This document shows positions 25,977 through 35,807 of a stretch of DNA of 64,000 bases, piece after piece. The stretch is from positions 839,012-903,011 of the forward strand of contig NZ_FOTC01000002.1 of the NCBI RefSeq assembly GCF_900114455.1, read 5' to 3'. The translations under genes and the position numbers were made by a program. Position 1 is the stretch's first letter. The number at the start of each line of letters is the position of its first letter. Under the pieces are notes generated by a model, which ran no database searches, was not told where the DNA came from, and saw only the letters and a list, made by a program, of their open reading frames with translations. The DNA is from Halogranum rubrum. GTDB taxonomy: Archaea > Halobacteriota > Halobacteria > Halobacteriales > Haloferacaceae.

Positions 25977-27134
25977 CTACTCCCCCATATTCTCCGGACT
26001 CCGTGGGTGGTAGTCCGTCCGATACTCTCCAACCTTCCCGTCCAGTCGGTCCGGGTTGATGTGCCCACCGAGGAGCATGAAGTCGAGTACTGTCAACTGC
26101 ACCATCGCCTCGACGACGGGCACGCCGCGCGGTGGCAGCACCGGGTCGTGTCGGCCGACGACCTGAATCTCCTTTTCCTCACCTGTCTCCCAGTCGACGG
26201 TGGTCTGTTGCTTCGGAATCGACGTCGGTGCGTGAAGCGTCAGTTCGCCGTAGACGGGTTGGCCGGTCGTGATACCGCCTTGAATCCCGCCGTGAGTGTT
26301 GCCGACGGGAATCGGGTCACCGTCGTCGTCGAACTCCCAATCCTCGTTTCGGTCTTTGCCGGTCCACTCGCGGGCCTCTTTGCCGAGGCCGAACTCGAAC
26401 GCCGATGCCGCCGGAACCGACATCAACGCCTGTCCGAGGCGTGCCGAGAAGGAGTCGAAGCGCGGCGCGCCGAGTGCGCGTGGGACGCCGCGAGCCTCGA
26501 AGTAGATACTGCCACCGATAGAGTCTCCCTCCTTCTGGTACTCGTCGATTCGGTCAAGCATCTTCTCGGCTGTCTCAGGGTGCGCACAGCGGACGTCGTT
26601 CTCCTCGCTGTGTTCGAGTATTTCCTCCCACGAGACTTCTGGCGCTTCGATGTCACCAATCTGGTTGACGTGTGCTTTGACTTCGACACCCTGCGTCGCG
26701 AGAATCTTCTTGGCAATCGCGCCGGCGGCGACCCAGTTGACTGTCTCGCGCGCCGACGAACGCCCGCCGCCGCCCCAGTTGCGCGTGCCGAACTTCGCGG
26801 AGTAGGTGAAGTCGCCGTGACTCGGCCGCGGTGCGGTGATGTAGGGTTCGTACTTCCCGGAGCGAGCGTCTTTGTTCTGGATGACCATCCCGATTGGCGT
26901 CCCCGTGGTGTAGCCATCTTGGACGCCTGAGTTGATGGTGACCTCGTCTGGTTCGCCGCGACTCGTCGTAATCATCGACTGGCCGGGCTTTCGTCGGTCG
27001 AGGTCGCCTTGGATGTCTTCTTCACTGAGTTCGAGACCGGCGGGACAGCCACTGACTGTCACGCCCATGGCCTCGCCGTGACTCTCTCCGTAGGTGGTGA
27101 CCTGGAAGAGTCGGCCGAAGCGGTTTCCGTTCAT
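25977..27134 (-). CDS. aroC: Chorismate synthase
   Basis: 385 residues. Last step of the shikimate pathway, converting EPSP to chorismate with reduced FMN. Family blocks: NRFGRLFQVTTYGESHGEAMG at the start, RRKPGQSMITTSRGEPDEV, RPSHGDFTYSAKFGTRNWGGGGRSSARET (split over two conserved loops) and GNTHGGIQGGITTGQP. The start is the ATG at 27134, since the family's N-terminus follows it; the frame opens 16 codons further upstream. It lies directly after aroA on the same strand. Confidence 0.95.
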   Translation of the reverse strand: MNGNRFGRLFQVTTYGESHGEAMGVTVSGCPAGLELSEEDIQGDLDRRKPGQSMITTSRGEPDEVTINSGVQDGYTTGTPIGMVIQNKDARSGKYEPYITAPRPSHGDFTYSAKFGTRNWGGGGRSSARETVNWVAAGAIAKKILATQGVEVKAHVNQIGDIEAPEVSWEEILEHSEENDVRCAHPETAEKMLDRIDEYQKEGDSIGGSIYFEARGVPRALGAPRFDSFSARLGQALMSVPAASAFEFGLGKEAREWTGKDRNEDWEFDDDGDPIPVGNTHGGIQGGITTGQPVYGELTLHAPTSIPKQQTTVDWETGEEKEIQVVGRHDPVLPPRGVPVVEAMVQLTVLDFMLLGGHINPDRLDGKVGEYRTDYHPRSPENMGE

Positions 27135-27218
27135 TACCTGTGGGTGTGGCTTCCGGGCATTTAGCGTTTGCAGAAGACGCAAGCAGTTTGCGAAGCCGAG
27201 GGGAGAGACGGATTCTCT

Positions 27219-28520
27219 CTACTGTACGTGTCGCACGTCTGCACCGAGGTCGTAGAGGACGTCGAAGAAGTCGGGGAACGAGACGTCGACGTGTTCCCCG
27301 CCCGCGATGGTCGTCGTCCCGTCGGCGACGAGTCCGGCCACGGCGAGAGACATGACGATACGGTGATCGCCGCGACCGTCGACGGCGGCTCCTTCGAGGC
27401 TGGACTCGTCACCGTGAACTGTCAACACGTCCTGTTCTTCGGTGACTGTCGCGCCCATCTCCGTGAGTTCTTGTGCCATCGCGCTCACGCGGTCTGTCTC
27501 TTTGTACCGGACGTGTTCGCAGTTGACGATGCGAGTGTCGCTGCTGGCGACAGCACCCAGTGTGGCGATGGTCGGCAGCAGATCTGGTGTATCGCCGACG
27601 TCGACTTCGACGCCGGAGAGGTCAGACTTCTGGACCGTAATGTAGCCGTCCTCTCGGTTCCAGTCGATGTCTGCACCCATCCGTTCGAGCACGTCGACGA
27701 TGGCGCTGTCACCCTGTGCACTCGGTTGGGCGCCGGCGACGACGAGTTCTTTCCCTTCGTCGGCGGCGACTGCCCCGGCAGCGAGGAGGTACGACATCGA
27801 CGAGAAGTCTCCGGGAACGTGGTACTCGCCGTCTGTCGGTTCGTACGACTGGCCACCGGGAACGGAGAACCCGTCGTCGGTCTGCTCTGCCTCGACGCCG
27901 AAGGCGTCCAAGACTTCGAGCGTGATGTCGACGTACGGGGCCGATTTGAGTTCCGTTTCGAGGTTCACGTCGATACCCTCCTCGGTGACTGCGCCGGCCA
28001 TGAGCAGTGCCGTGATGTACTGCGAGGAGACGTCGCCCGGAATCGACACCGACCCGCCCGAGATGGGACCTTTGATTGCGAGTGGGGCTTGACCGTTGCC
28101 TCTCGTGCTCTCGGCACGACCGCCGAGGGCGTCGAGGGCGTCGAGGAGCGGCCCCTGCGGACGCGAGCGGAGCGACGAGTCGCCGGTCAGAATCGAGATG
28201 CCGTCGGCGAGGCCGGCACAGGCGGTGACGAGACGCATCGTCGTCCCGCTGTTGGCGCAGTCGATGACGTTCGCAGGGACGCCCGGGCGGCCGTCGAACC
28301 CGGTGACGTCTAGGACGTCTTCGTCGGTGTCGCGGTCGACGTCGCCGCCAAACGCTTCGACCGCTCGCATCGTCGCCTGTGTGTCGGCGCTGTTCAGCGG
28401 GTTGTAGACGAGCGCACCGGCGCTGTAGCCGGCGGCGAGAATCGCGCGGTGTGTGTAACTCTTCGAGGGCGGGGCGCGTGCTCGACCGTGCACGCGTGAC
28501 TGCGAGAGTTCGATGTCCAT
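27219..28520 (-). CDS. aroA: 3-phosphoshikimate 1-carboxyvinyltransferase (EPSP synthase)
   Basis: 433 residues. Transfers the enolpyruvyl group of PEP to shikimate 3-phosphate. Recognised blocks: [17 protein letters not shown] near residue 17, [15 protein letters not shown], a [11 protein letters not shown] loop, [12 protein letters not shown] and HKEKESDR-equivalent [16 protein letters not shown], then [13 protein letters not shown]. All phosphate and PEP contacts of the family seem present. It precedes aroC on the same strand (84 bases apart), forming a shikimate-pathway pair; tyrA is 5 kb away. Confidence 0.95.
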   Translation of the reverse strand: MDIELSQSRVHGRARAPPSKSYTHRAILAAGYSAGALVYNPLNSADTQATMRAVEAFGGDVDRDTDEDVLDVTGFDGRPGVPANVIDCANSGTTMRLVTACAGLADGISILTGDSSLRSRPQGPLLDALDALGGRAESTRGNGQAPLAIKGPISGGSVSIPGDVSSQYITALLMAGAVTEEGIDVNLETELKSAPYVDITLEVLDAFGVEAEQTDDGFSVPGGQSYEPTDGEYHVPGDFSSMSYLLAAGAVAADEGKELVVAGAQPSAQGDSAIVDVLERMGADIDWNREDGYITVQKSDLSGVEVDVGDTPDLLPTIATLGAVASSDTRIVNCEHVRYKETDRVSAMAQELTEMGATVTEEQDVLTVHGDESSLEGAAVDGRGDHRIVMSLAVAGLVADGTTTIAGGEHVDVSFPDFFDVLYDLGADVRHVQ

Positions 28521-28630
28521 ACCGGCGTGTCTGTGTGTGCCCGTATCAGGCTACCGGAGGCGGTGAGTATGCCGGTCAGTGAATGGGGAGACAGCAATCG
28601 ATTTACGCACTCGGTGTGGCATCTCGAACC

Positions 28631-29806
28631 ATGGAACCGGACTTCTCCGCACTCGACGACTACCTCGACGCCGTCGACGCCGATGGCTACCTCGTCGACG
28701 CCGCCAGCGACGACTCCACGCAACGCTACCTCTCTGGGTTCGACGCACCCGACCCGTTCACGACGCTCTACACGCCAGAGGGGACGTACCTCCTCGTCTC
28801 GGGTCTCGAATACGGTCGCGCCAAGAAAGAGGCCCGCGCCGACGAGGTCCGACGCGGGTCGGACTTCGACATGCGTGGAAAGATGCAGGAGTACGGTCGC
28901 TACGAGGCCTCAGCACGCGCTCGCGCGGAGTTCCTCGACGAGTACGAAGTCGAGTCGGTCGTGACACCCCGACGCTTCCCGCTCGGGTCGGCCGACGACC
29001 TGCGCGCCCTCGACGTCGACGTCACCGTCGAAGAACGCGACGTCGTCACCGAGATTCGCGCCGTGAAGGAAGACGAGGAAGTCGAACACGTCCGCGAGGC
29101 ACAGAAGGCCAACGAGCAGTCGATGCACGCCGCCGAGGACCTCATCGCCGCCGCCAACGTCGAAGACGGCGTTCTCCACTACGAGGGCGAACCGCTGACG
29201 AGCGAACGCGTCAAAGAGGAAATCGAAGTCACGCTCCTCCGGGAGGGCTGTGCGCTCGACGAGACTATCGTCGCCTGCGGCGCAAACGCCGCCGACCCGC
29301 ACGACCGCGGGAGTGGCCCGCTGGAAGCGGACGAACCCATCATCATCGATATCTTCCCGAAGAACAAGTCGACGAAGTACCACGCCGACATGACTCGAAC
29401 CTTCTGCAAAGGGGAACCGAGCGAGACGGTTCGCGAGTGGTACGACCTCACCCACGAGGCACTCGACGCCGCACTCGACGCGGTCGAACCGGGCGCGACG
29501 GGCGAGGACGTACACGACGCCGTCTGCGACATCTATCAGGAAGCGGGTCTGCCGACGCTACGTGACGACCCGACGACTGAGACGGGATTCATCCACAGCA
29601 CCGGTCACGGCGTCGGCCTCGACGTCCACGAACTCCCACACGTGAGCACGAACGGTGAGGAACTGGAAGCCGGCCACATCATCACCATCGAACCCGGTCT
29701 CTACGACCCAGACGTCGGCGGCGTCCGAATCGAGGACATCGTCGTCGTCACCGACGACGGCTACGAGAACCTCACCGACTACGAAATCGAACTGGTCGTC
29801 GAGTAA
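28631..29806 (+). CDS. M24 family aminopeptidase (Xaa-Pro type)
   Basis: 391 residues. An N-terminal creatinase-like domain (to about 150) precedes the pita-bread metallopeptidase domain. The five metal ligands are visible: Asp in IIDIFPKNKSTKYH, Asp in ADMTRTFCKG, His in STGHGVGLDVHELP, Glu in TIEPGLYDPDVGG and Glu in VRIEDIVVV. Such enzymes remove N-terminal residues before proline or split dipeptides in the cytosol. The ATG at 28631 is preferred over one 16 codons upstream since a TATA-like GATTTACG lies about 20 bases before it. Confidence 0.87.
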   Translation: MEPDFSALDDYLDAVDADGYLVDAASDDSTQRYLSGFDAPDPFTTLYTPEGTYLLVSGLEYGRAKKEARADEVRRGSDFDMRGKMQEYGRYEASARARAEFLDEYEVESVVTPRRFPLGSADDLRALDVDVTVEERDVVTEIRAVKEDEEVEHVREAQKANEQSMHAAEDLIAAANVEDGVLHYEGEPLTSERVKEEIEVTLLREGCALDETIVACGANAADPHDRGSGPLEADEPIIIDIFPKNKSTKYHADMTRTFCKGEPSETVREWYDLTHEALDAALDAVEPGATGEDVHDAVCDIYQEAGLPTLRDDPTTETGFIHSTGHGVGLDVHELPHVSTNGEELEAGHIITIEPGLYDPDVGGVRIEDIVVVTDDGYENLTDYEIELVVE

Positions 29807-29895
29807 GCTAGTTCTGCGGACTGCACCGGTTTTCGTGGCTACTCTGCCCCGTTCGAATTCCACAACCGTTGACTGGTTTCTGGGGGTGTGCTAAC

Positions 29896-29923
29896 TAGAG
29901 ATCTCGAATCCCCGTGATCTCTA
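29896..29923. terminator. Hairpin after the M24 peptidase gene
   Basis: TAGAGATC and GATCTCTA form a perfect 8-base stem with a 12-base loop, about 90 bases after the peptidase stop and 70 bases beyond the end of the convergent broken gene. It may end transcripts from either side, though no long T-run follows. Confidence 0.35.
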
Positions 29924-29994
29924 CGCGTTCGACAGAGCAGAATATCTCGAGCGCCACGCTAGGCGCTTCTGAGTCGCTGGTTCGTTGATTTGGA

Positions 29995-30263
29995 CTACTC
30001 CACTTCGGCGTCGTCCGATGACCCAGCGCTGATGAATGGCCGAAGCACGACGTAGACGGAGTAGAGCGCGACGAGAGCGGAGACGGCAGAAAGACCACCG
30101 GCGGCGAGGACGACGACAGCCTCCTGTTCTTCGGCCGTCGCGATTCCCTGCGTGATGTAGAAGACCCCACTGACCCGAAGAGAAGGGCGAGTCGTCTGAC
30201 CGCTGACAACGCGCTCACCCACTGCCGGAACTCGCGCGCTCTGTCGAACAACCCACGACTCAT
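29995..30263 (-). pseudogene. Small membrane-protein gene broken by a frameshift
   Basis: A protein-like reading starts at the ATG ending 30263 (MSRGLFDRAREFRQWV ... LALLFGS). It loses sense at a run of four C on the plus strand (30166-30169). The downstream frame continues as VFYITQGIATAEEQEAVVV and a membrane helix to a stop at 29995. Adding one base in that run would give one 89-residue protein with two hydrophobic stretches. Both halves have strong G/C third positions, so both were coding recently. Either a real mutation or a base-calling error in a homopolymer. Family unknown. Confidence 0.55.
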
Positions 30264-30449
30264 TGGTTGCCTTGCTCTCGCTCCTCTACGTACTTCGGTG
30301 TTTCCACCGGCACTACTCCACTGACTGCACTGCCACCGCTCACGCCATCGCCGCCTTGGCGAGGTTTCAGTGGGTATGCTGAATACAGGACGCGAATCGG
30401 GCGTAGTAATCTGAATCCCAAAACAACAATTTAACCATAGAGACAAGTC

Positions 30450-31000
30450 ATGGGAGTGAAGAGACGGTCACTACTTGCGACACTGACTCTCGGTACTGTT
30501 GCTGGGTTGAGTGGCTGTCTCAACCTCGAGGGTATCGATGGGGGCGTGCTCACAGTCATGCATCTGTCGTCGTCCGAAGTCCCAGACGTTGTCTCCGCTT
30601 CCGACGATAGGCTCAGCGAAGAGCCGTTGATACAGCGAGCGCTTGACCGCGTGAAGCAAGAAGACCCTCGTGGGGTGATGGACTTCCGATTGAGTTGGAG
30701 AGAGTACGAGACTGTCGCAGATGCCCTCGAGAGGCTACCGTACTACGACCGCACGGAGCACGAGATGTCGGTTCCATCCGGATTCTTCGTCGGCCACGAC
30801 GATTTCGTCTACCGCCTCGCGTACAGACCGATCTGCTCGGAGACGCCGTTCGTCTCGTCAGAAAATCCTCGGAACCGGTGCTGGACATCGGTGCCCAAAG
30901 GGACTACCACGCTGTGACAAACTCTCTTGGCTTCGCGAGCGTTCCGACTCGTGCGACATACACTCTCGCTATTCAGCAGACTATCTCTATCAAAACGTGA
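30450..31000 (+). pseudogene. Tat lipoprotein gene broken by a frameshift
   Basis: Starts with a lipoprotein signal (VKRRSLLATLTLGTVAGLSG then Cys23) and reads well to about residue 124 (DDFVYRLAY). The frame then gives an unlikely Cys/Pro/Arg-rich tail ending at 30917. From about 30825 a different frame has clean G/C third positions (TDLLGDAVRLVRKSSEPVLD ... TRATYTLAIQQT) and stops at 31000. One base lost near 30821-30830 explains this; the intact product would be about 183 residues. The body is an unrecognised secreted domain. TATA-like ATTTAA lies near 30429-30434. Confidence 0.6.
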
Positions 31001-31018
31001 GAGTACCGGCAGACTCGC

Positions 31019-31873
31019 CTACTCCGGGCGCTCGTACTCCGGGTCGAACAGCCACGCCGACGTCGGGCCGGGGTCGGTTCCCTCGACGACGGCGTACTGC
31101 GAGAAGTCGTCGACGCCAGCCTCCGTGAGCAAGTCCTCGTCGTAGAACTGGTTACCCGTACACTCGGTCGGGTCGCGGGTTAGAATCTCCATCGTCGCGT
31201 CGCACACCACCTCGGGCGTGCGCCAATCTTCCGGTCGGCCGAGGTCGAAGTGCCGCGTCGCCTCCGTCTCGATGGCCGCGACGGGCCAGAGGCTGTTGAC
31301 GCCGACGTCGTCGCCCGAGAGTTCCTCGGACAGCGAGTTGGCGAAGAACGTCATCCCGAGTTTCGAGAGCGCGTAGGCGGCCTTGCCAGGGGCGGCCTCC
31401 ATCCCGAGCGGCGGCGACATCATCAGGACGTGACTGTGGTCGCTCTCCTTCAGATGCGGTAACGCGGCCTGTGTCGTCGTGTACGCGCCCCGGGCGTTCA
31501 CGTCCATGAGCAGGTCGAACCGCTTCGGCGGCGTCTCCTCGAACGGTGCGAGGTGAATCGCGCCCGCGTTGTTGATGACGATGTCCAACTGCCCCCACTC
31601 GTCGACCGTCTCGTCGATGGCTCGCTGAACGCTGTCCTCGTCGCGGACGTCCAGTTCGAGGTAGATGGACTCGCCGCCCTGTTCGCGAATCTCTTCTGTC
31701 GTCTCGACGATGGTGCCGGGAAGCTTGTCGTGCGGTTCGACGCTCTTGCCCGTCGAGACGACTTTCACGCCCGCGTCGGCGAGACGCAGAGCGAGTGCTT
31801 TCCCGATGCCGCGACTCGTCCCGGTGATGAACGCGACTCGTCCGTCGAGTGCTTCGGGTGATGTGTCAGCCAT
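31019..31873 (-). CDS. SDR-family oxidoreductase (HSDL2-like)
   Basis: 284 residues. Classical short-chain dehydrogenase: nucleotide-binding TGTSRGIGKALAL near residue 16, NNAGAIHLAPFEETPP, and the catalytic AYALSKLGM with Tyr-x3-Lys. The SPPLGMEAAPGKAAY region and the EETPPKRFDLLMDVNARGAY loop are those of the hydroxysteroid-dehydrogenase-like 2 group. The likely substrate is a hydroxy lipid or alcohol with NADP. The start at 31873 (MADTSPE) is preferred to a Met two codons earlier. It converges on the broken lipoprotein gene with 18 bases between. Confidence 0.87.
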   Translation of the reverse strand: MADTSPEALDGRVAFITGTSRGIGKALALRLADAGVKVVSTGKSVEPHDKLPGTIVETTEEIREQGGESIYLELDVRDEDSVQRAIDETVDEWGQLDIVINNAGAIHLAPFEETPPKRFDLLMDVNARGAYTTTQAALPHLKESDHSHVLMMSPPLGMEAAPGKAAYALSKLGMTFFANSLSEELSGDDVGVNSLWPVAAIETEATRHFDLGRPEDWRTPEVVCDATMEILTRDPTECTGNQFYDEDLLTEAGVDDFSQYAVVEGTDPGPTSAWLFDPEYERPE

Positions 31874-31938
31874 GCCCACGCGTTCGGCGGGGGGTCACTT
31901 GACCGTTCGTGCACGCGCGACGACGCGCGAAGAGTTGT

Positions 31939-32748
31939 TTAGTAGGTCGTCGACGGTCGGTCTGATTGGGCGTCAGTGCACTCACCGAAGAAGCAGACGA
32001 GGTACGTCTGACCGACGAGCGACGCGACGACACCGGTCAGAAACAGGATGGCGAGGCCGAGCGGCGTCGGTGTTCCCGCGAAACTGGGGCCAGCAGCCGC
32101 CACGAACTCGTCGACGCTCGTCGGTGCTCCATACAGGAAGTACCACATCGGAAGAAGACCGAGGACGAGCGAAATCGTCTCGGCGACCAGCGCAAAGCCG
32201 ACGACGCTGAGGAAGTTGCCAGTGACGAACTCGACACTCCGGCCGAGTGCGTCGCCGACGCGGCGGTCCTCGACGACGACGGCCGGGATGAAGAACCGAA
32301 AGAGGAGCGAGACGAGCCAGCCCAGAATGCCGACGACGCCGACGATGCCGACACTCACAGGCGTGATGACGAACTCGCCGTGGAACACGGCGTCGAAGCC
32401 ACCGAGGGCGAGGACAGCCGTGACGAGAAGGATACCCGCGATAATCACCATGACGATCCCGAGGAGCACGTTCCCACCGAGTACAGTGAGGAAGTAACGC
32501 TTTCCGGCGGCGACGAAGTCGCGAGTCTCTCGGCCGCCGGGTCGCGCATCTTCGACGAGTGCGACGAATCCGGCGACGACGAACGGTATCGCGACGAGTT
32601 GCGCGAGCGAGACGGGGAGTGCCCAGACCGAACCTTGCGCGACGACACTCAGAACCGAAATCAACCCCAGTATCGCGGCGGGGAGGACGAGTGTCGGTCG
32701 GTGAGCGATGGTCTGGAAGGCGGTGGAGAGCGAGTGGAGGGCGACCAT
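31939..32748 (-). CDS. Polytopic membrane protein (DUF7847-like)
   Basis: 269 residues, about six membrane helices, including TLVLPAAILGLISVLSVVAQG, LLGIVMVIIAGILLVTAVLALGG (within about 95-120), VGIVGVVGILGWLVSLLFRF and LGLAILFLTGVVASLVGQTYL. A loop with VVVEDRRVGDALGRSVEFV is a block recurrent in haloarchaeal membrane proteins of this kind. No catalytic residues stand out. Single gene, divergent from tyrA. The function of the family is unknown. Confidence 0.7.
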   Translation of the reverse strand: MVALHSLSTAFQTIAHRPTLVLPAAILGLISVLSVVAQGSVWALPVSLAQLVAIPFVVAGFVALVEDARPGGRETRDFVAAGKRYFLTVLGGNVLLGIVMVIIAGILLVTAVLALGGFDAVFHGEFVITPVSVGIVGVVGILGWLVSLLFRFFIPAVVVEDRRVGDALGRSVEFVTGNFLSVVGFALVAETISLVLGLLPMWYFLYGAPTSVDEFVAAAGPSFAGTPTPLGLAILFLTGVVASLVGQTYLVCFFGECTDAQSDRPSTTY

Positions 32749-32889
32749 ACAGGCGCTCCTCTCGGGTCACATATGTGTCTTTCCGTCGACAGCTGTGGGC
32801 GTGACTGTCACACGAAGCGGAGGCGCGCACGCGTGACTGGCCCGCCCGCACCGAACCCCTTTTGAAACGCGACGGGCTACCTTCGCGCA

Positions 32890-33648
32890 ATGAACCTGCT
32901 CATCGTCGGTGCGGGTGCGATGGGCCGCTGGGTCGCCGACACCGTCGACGCCGACGTCGCCTTTCTGGACCGCGACGCCGACGCTGCGGAGACGGCGGCC
33001 GAGGCAGTCGACGGACGGGTCGTCCCCGTCGACACCGAGGAACGCTTCGACGCGCTCTGCCTCGCGGTCCCCATGTCCGCCGTCATCGACACCATCGAAG
33101 TCTACGCGCCGCTGGCCGAGCGTGCCGTCTTCGACATCACTGGCGTGATGGCCGCTCCGGTCGCCGCGATGCGAGAGCACGCGCCCGACTGCGAGCGCGT
33201 CAGCTTTCACCCCCTCTTCGCACCGCGAAACGCTCCCGGCAACGTCGCTGTCGTCACCGACGAGTCCGGTCCCGTGACCGACGCCATCCGCGACGACATG
33301 ACCGCCGCAGACAACCACGTCTTCGAGACCACCGTCGAGGAACACGACGAGGCGATGGAGACGGTACAGGCGGGCGCACACACCGCCGTGTTGGCCTACG
33401 CACTCGCCGCGGGCGACGTCCGCGACGAGTTCGCCACGCCGGTCTCCGCCGGACTTCGTGACCTCGTCGAGACGGTGAGCGACGGGTCGCCGCAAGTCTA
33501 CAGCGAGATTCAGTCCGTCTTCGAAGGTGCGGACGACGTCGCCGCCGCCGCCGCCCAAATCGCGGCGGCCGACGACGACGAGTTCGAGTCGCTGTATCAC
33601 GACGTGTCGAGTCGATTCGAGACGACGAGAGAGGAGGCCGACCGATGA
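32890..33648 (+). CDS. tyrA: Prephenate dehydrogenase (archaeal short form)
   Basis: 252 residues. The NAD(P)-binding motif is LLIVGAGAMGRWVADTV at the N-terminus. FDALCLAVPMSAVIDTIE and VSFHPLFAPRNAPGNVAVV follow, the last carrying the catalytic His region of the arogenate/prephenate dehydrogenase family. It directs chorismate-derived prephenate to tyrosine, downstream of the aroC product. Its stop overlaps the start of the Rsm22-family gene by four bases (ATGA), so the two are translationally coupled. Confidence 0.88.
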   Translation: MNLLIVGAGAMGRWVADTVDADVAFLDRDADAAETAAEAVDGRVVPVDTEERFDALCLAVPMSAVIDTIEVYAPLAERAVFDITGVMAAPVAAMREHAPDCERVSFHPLFAPRNAPGNVAVVTDESGPVTDAIRDDMTAADNHVFETTVEEHDEAMETVQAGAHTAVLAYALAAGDVRDEFATPVSAGLRDLVETVSDGSPQVYSEIQSVFEGADDVAAAAAQIAAADDDEFESLYHDVSSRFETTREEADR

Positions 33649-35072
33649 TAGACCGTGACGCCGTCCGCGACAACGCGAAGTACCTCCGGCAGGTCCGACC
33701 AATCGACCCCGAAGAGATTGCCGAGTACGTCGAAGGGAGTCCACACCCCGCCGTCGTGAAGCAGACGCTGCGCGAGGAAGCGTTCGACCTCGGCCTGCTC
33801 GAACAGGAAGACGGGACGTTCGTCCCCGTCGACGAGGACCCGGTCGCCGTTCAGCGATGGCATCCAGAGTCCTTCCCAGACGAGTACAGCTTCGCCCTCG
33901 AAGACCTGCTCGTCAGAGAGTACGGCGCGAACTGGCACATGGACGAGTCGGGCGACGCGCTCCGGGAGTCGATTCGCCACCTCAAGACGGACTACTTCTA
34001 CCAGAACCCCGTCGAGTACGACGACGTCGCCGCACTCGGCTACGCCATCTACCACCTGCCGGACAACTACGCCGTCGCTGGCTACGTCCTCGAAGACCTC
34101 GCGAAGAAGGGCCTGCTTCCCCGGAAACTCCGCGTCCTCGACGTCGGGGCGGGCGCGGGCGGTCCGGCGCTCGGCCTCCACGACTACGTGGGCGAGGACG
34201 CACTCGTCGACTACCACGCGCTCGAACCGAGCGCCAACGCTGATGTCCTCTCTCATCTCTTGGAGGAGACGGGCCGGAACTTCCACACGACGATTCACGA
34301 GGAGACGGCCGAAGACGTCGACCCAAGCGAGTTGAGCGAGTCGGGCGAGTTCGACCTCGTGCTCTTCGGCAACGTCCTCTCGGAACTGGAGGACCCGAAG
34401 ACGGTGGTTCGAAACTACCTCGACGTGGTCGCCGACGATGGGTCGCTCGTCGCCGTCGAACCCGCCGACCTGAACACCTCGATGGGCTTGCGAAAAGTCG
34501 AACGCGCCGTCACCGAACCGGGGTCGGGCGTCACCGTCTACTCGCCGACGCTTCGGCTCTGGGACGGCTACCAACCCGCCGACCACGGCTGGTCGTTCGA
34601 CGTCCGCGACGACCTCCAGACGCCAGGCTTCCAACGTCGTCTCGACGAAGCGACCGACTGGGACGAAGACGAGGGACCGGGGACGTTCGTCAACGTCGAC
34701 GTGCAGTTCTCGCACTCGATTCTCCGCAAGGACGGAAAGCGGCGATTCGAGATTCGCGCCAGTGGGACGAAGCACGCCCGGATGGCCGACATGGAGAAGC
34801 ACGTCACGGAGCGTATCGACCTCCTCGCCGTCAAACTGAGCCACAACCTCTCGGAGGGGAAGAACAAGGTGTTCAAAGTCGGCGACGGCAGCGAACAGGT
34901 CGAACACTACGCGGTGCTCACGCGGGAGTCGGTGCTGAACGAGGAACTGGAGCACGCCCCCTACGGCGCGGTGTTGGGCATCCAGAACGTCCTCTGTCTC
35001 TGGAACGACGACGAGGAGGCGTACAACCTCGTCGTCGACGCCGAGACGGTCGTCGACATCGTCGCGGCCTAG
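33645..35072 (+). CDS. Rsm22-family ribosomal small-subunit-associated methyltransferase-like protein
   Basis: 475 residues. An N-terminal winged-helix-like extension (EDPVAVQRWHPESFPDEYS) leads to a SAM-binding Rossmann domain with VLDVGAGAGGPALGLHDYV (about 163-181) and FDLVLFGNVLSELEDP. The Rsm22/mS33-like order suggests association with the small ribosomal subunit. The C-terminal domain (FSHSILRKDGKRRFEIRASG) carries no cysteine cluster. Activity as a methyltransferase is not proven for the family. Coupled to tyrA by a four-base overlap. Confidence 0.75.
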   Translation: MIDRDAVRDNAKYLRQVRPIDPEEIAEYVEGSPHPAVVKQTLREEAFDLGLLEQEDGTFVPVDEDPVAVQRWHPESFPDEYSFALEDLLVREYGANWHMDESGDALRESIRHLKTDYFYQNPVEYDDVAALGYAIYHLPDNYAVAGYVLEDLAKKGLLPRKLRVLDVGAGAGGPALGLHDYVGEDALVDYHALEPSANADVLSHLLEETGRNFHTTIHEETAEDVDPSELSESGEFDLVLFGNVLSELEDPKTVVRNYLDVVADDGSLVAVEPADLNTSMGLRKVERAVTEPGSGVTVYSPTLRLWDGYQPADHGWSFDVRDDLQTPGFQRRLDEATDWDEDEGPGTFVNVDVQFSHSILRKDGKRRFEIRASGTKHARMADMEKHVTERIDLLAVKLSHNLSEGKNKVFKVGDGSEQVEHYAVLTRESVLNEELEHAPYGAVLGIQNVLCLWNDDEEAYNLVVDAETVVDIVAA

Positions 35073-35758
35073 GCCTCAGCTTCGACTCTCGTTCGCTGGC
35101 CTTCGAGAATCAGTCGAGCGCCAGCGATGCCGAGGAGCCACTGGGCGAGGACGACGAGGTCCGAGCGGCCGCCGTCGCCGTCGTCTTCCCATCCGTTGAA
35201 TCCGTCGACGACGTAGTACTGACCGTCGCGTTCGACGAGTTCGTTCGCCCCGTCGATTGGGTCCCGCGCGGTGTAGTTACCGGCTCGGATGGTGTACTGG
35301 ATGGCCCTGTCGGCGTCTTCGTACTCCGTCGAAACCCGGTCGAGTGCCTCGCTGGTGGCGACTGGCTTCATATCGTACCGGACCGGTCGGTCAGCGTACT
35401 CCTCGGCAACTGGTGTGAAGAAGCCTTTCTCCCAGACGAAGACGTAGTCGTACTGACGGTAGATGAACGTAGCCGGCGGTCCATCGTACCAGACGCCACC
35501 GTCTTCGTGGACTGCTTGTTCGAGTACGCACGCGCGACTCGGGCGGAGTCCGTCGAGGCAGGCAATCTGCGGGTCGACGGTGTCTACCTCTCGCGGAATC
35601 TCGGCCGTGCCTTGTTCCGTGAACGACACCTCGTACGCTTGGTACTCGTACCGGTCCGGGTCGCCGATGTCGAAGTAGCCGACGACGAACGGATTGAGCA
35701 AGAGAACGAAGCCGAGGAGGACGGTCAGCGTACCGCGACGGCGCGGGGGGAGGGCCAT
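35069..35758 (-). CDS. Membrane-anchored extracellular protein of unknown function
   Basis: 229 residues with a hydrophobic segment at each end: GTLTVLLGFVLLLNPFVVGYF at the N-terminus and LVVLAQWLLGIAGARLIL near the C-terminus. The 170-residue middle part would face outside and is rich in Tyr and acidic residues, with two cysteines about ten apart (IACLDGLRPSRACVLEQAV). No known family is recognised. It ends four bases inside the 3' end of the Rsm22-family gene on the opposite strand. Confidence 0.65.
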   Translation of the reverse strand: MALPPRRRGTLTVLLGFVLLLNPFVVGYFDIGDPDRYEYQAYEVSFTEQGTAEIPREVDTVDPQIACLDGLRPSRACVLEQAVHEDGGVWYDGPPATFIYRQYDYVFVWEKGFFTPVAEEYADRPVRYDMKPVATSEALDRVSTEYEDADRAIQYTIRAGNYTARDPIDGANELVERDGQYYVVDGFNGWEDDGDGGRSDLVVLAQWLLGIAGARLILEGQRTRVEAEA

Positions 35759-35807
35759 ACCTGTGAGCCAGATGCGAACTATTTGTTTCTGCTGAAACGA
35801 GGTGAAC

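Noticed and set aside
29896-29930. Sequence with TCGAATCCCC resembling a tRNA T-loop
   Set aside because: The surrounding bases form a simple 8-bp hairpin. No D arm, anticodon arm or acceptor partner can be built.
30160-30175. Programmed ribosomal frameshift in the small membrane-protein gene
   Set aside because: A four-base homopolymer alone is a weak slippery site, and the neighbouring gene is broken as well. Mutation or sequencing error is simpler.
33597-34955. 452-codon minus-strand frame opposite the Rsm22-family gene
   Set aside because: The sense strand encodes recognised SAM-binding motifs; the antisense product has none.
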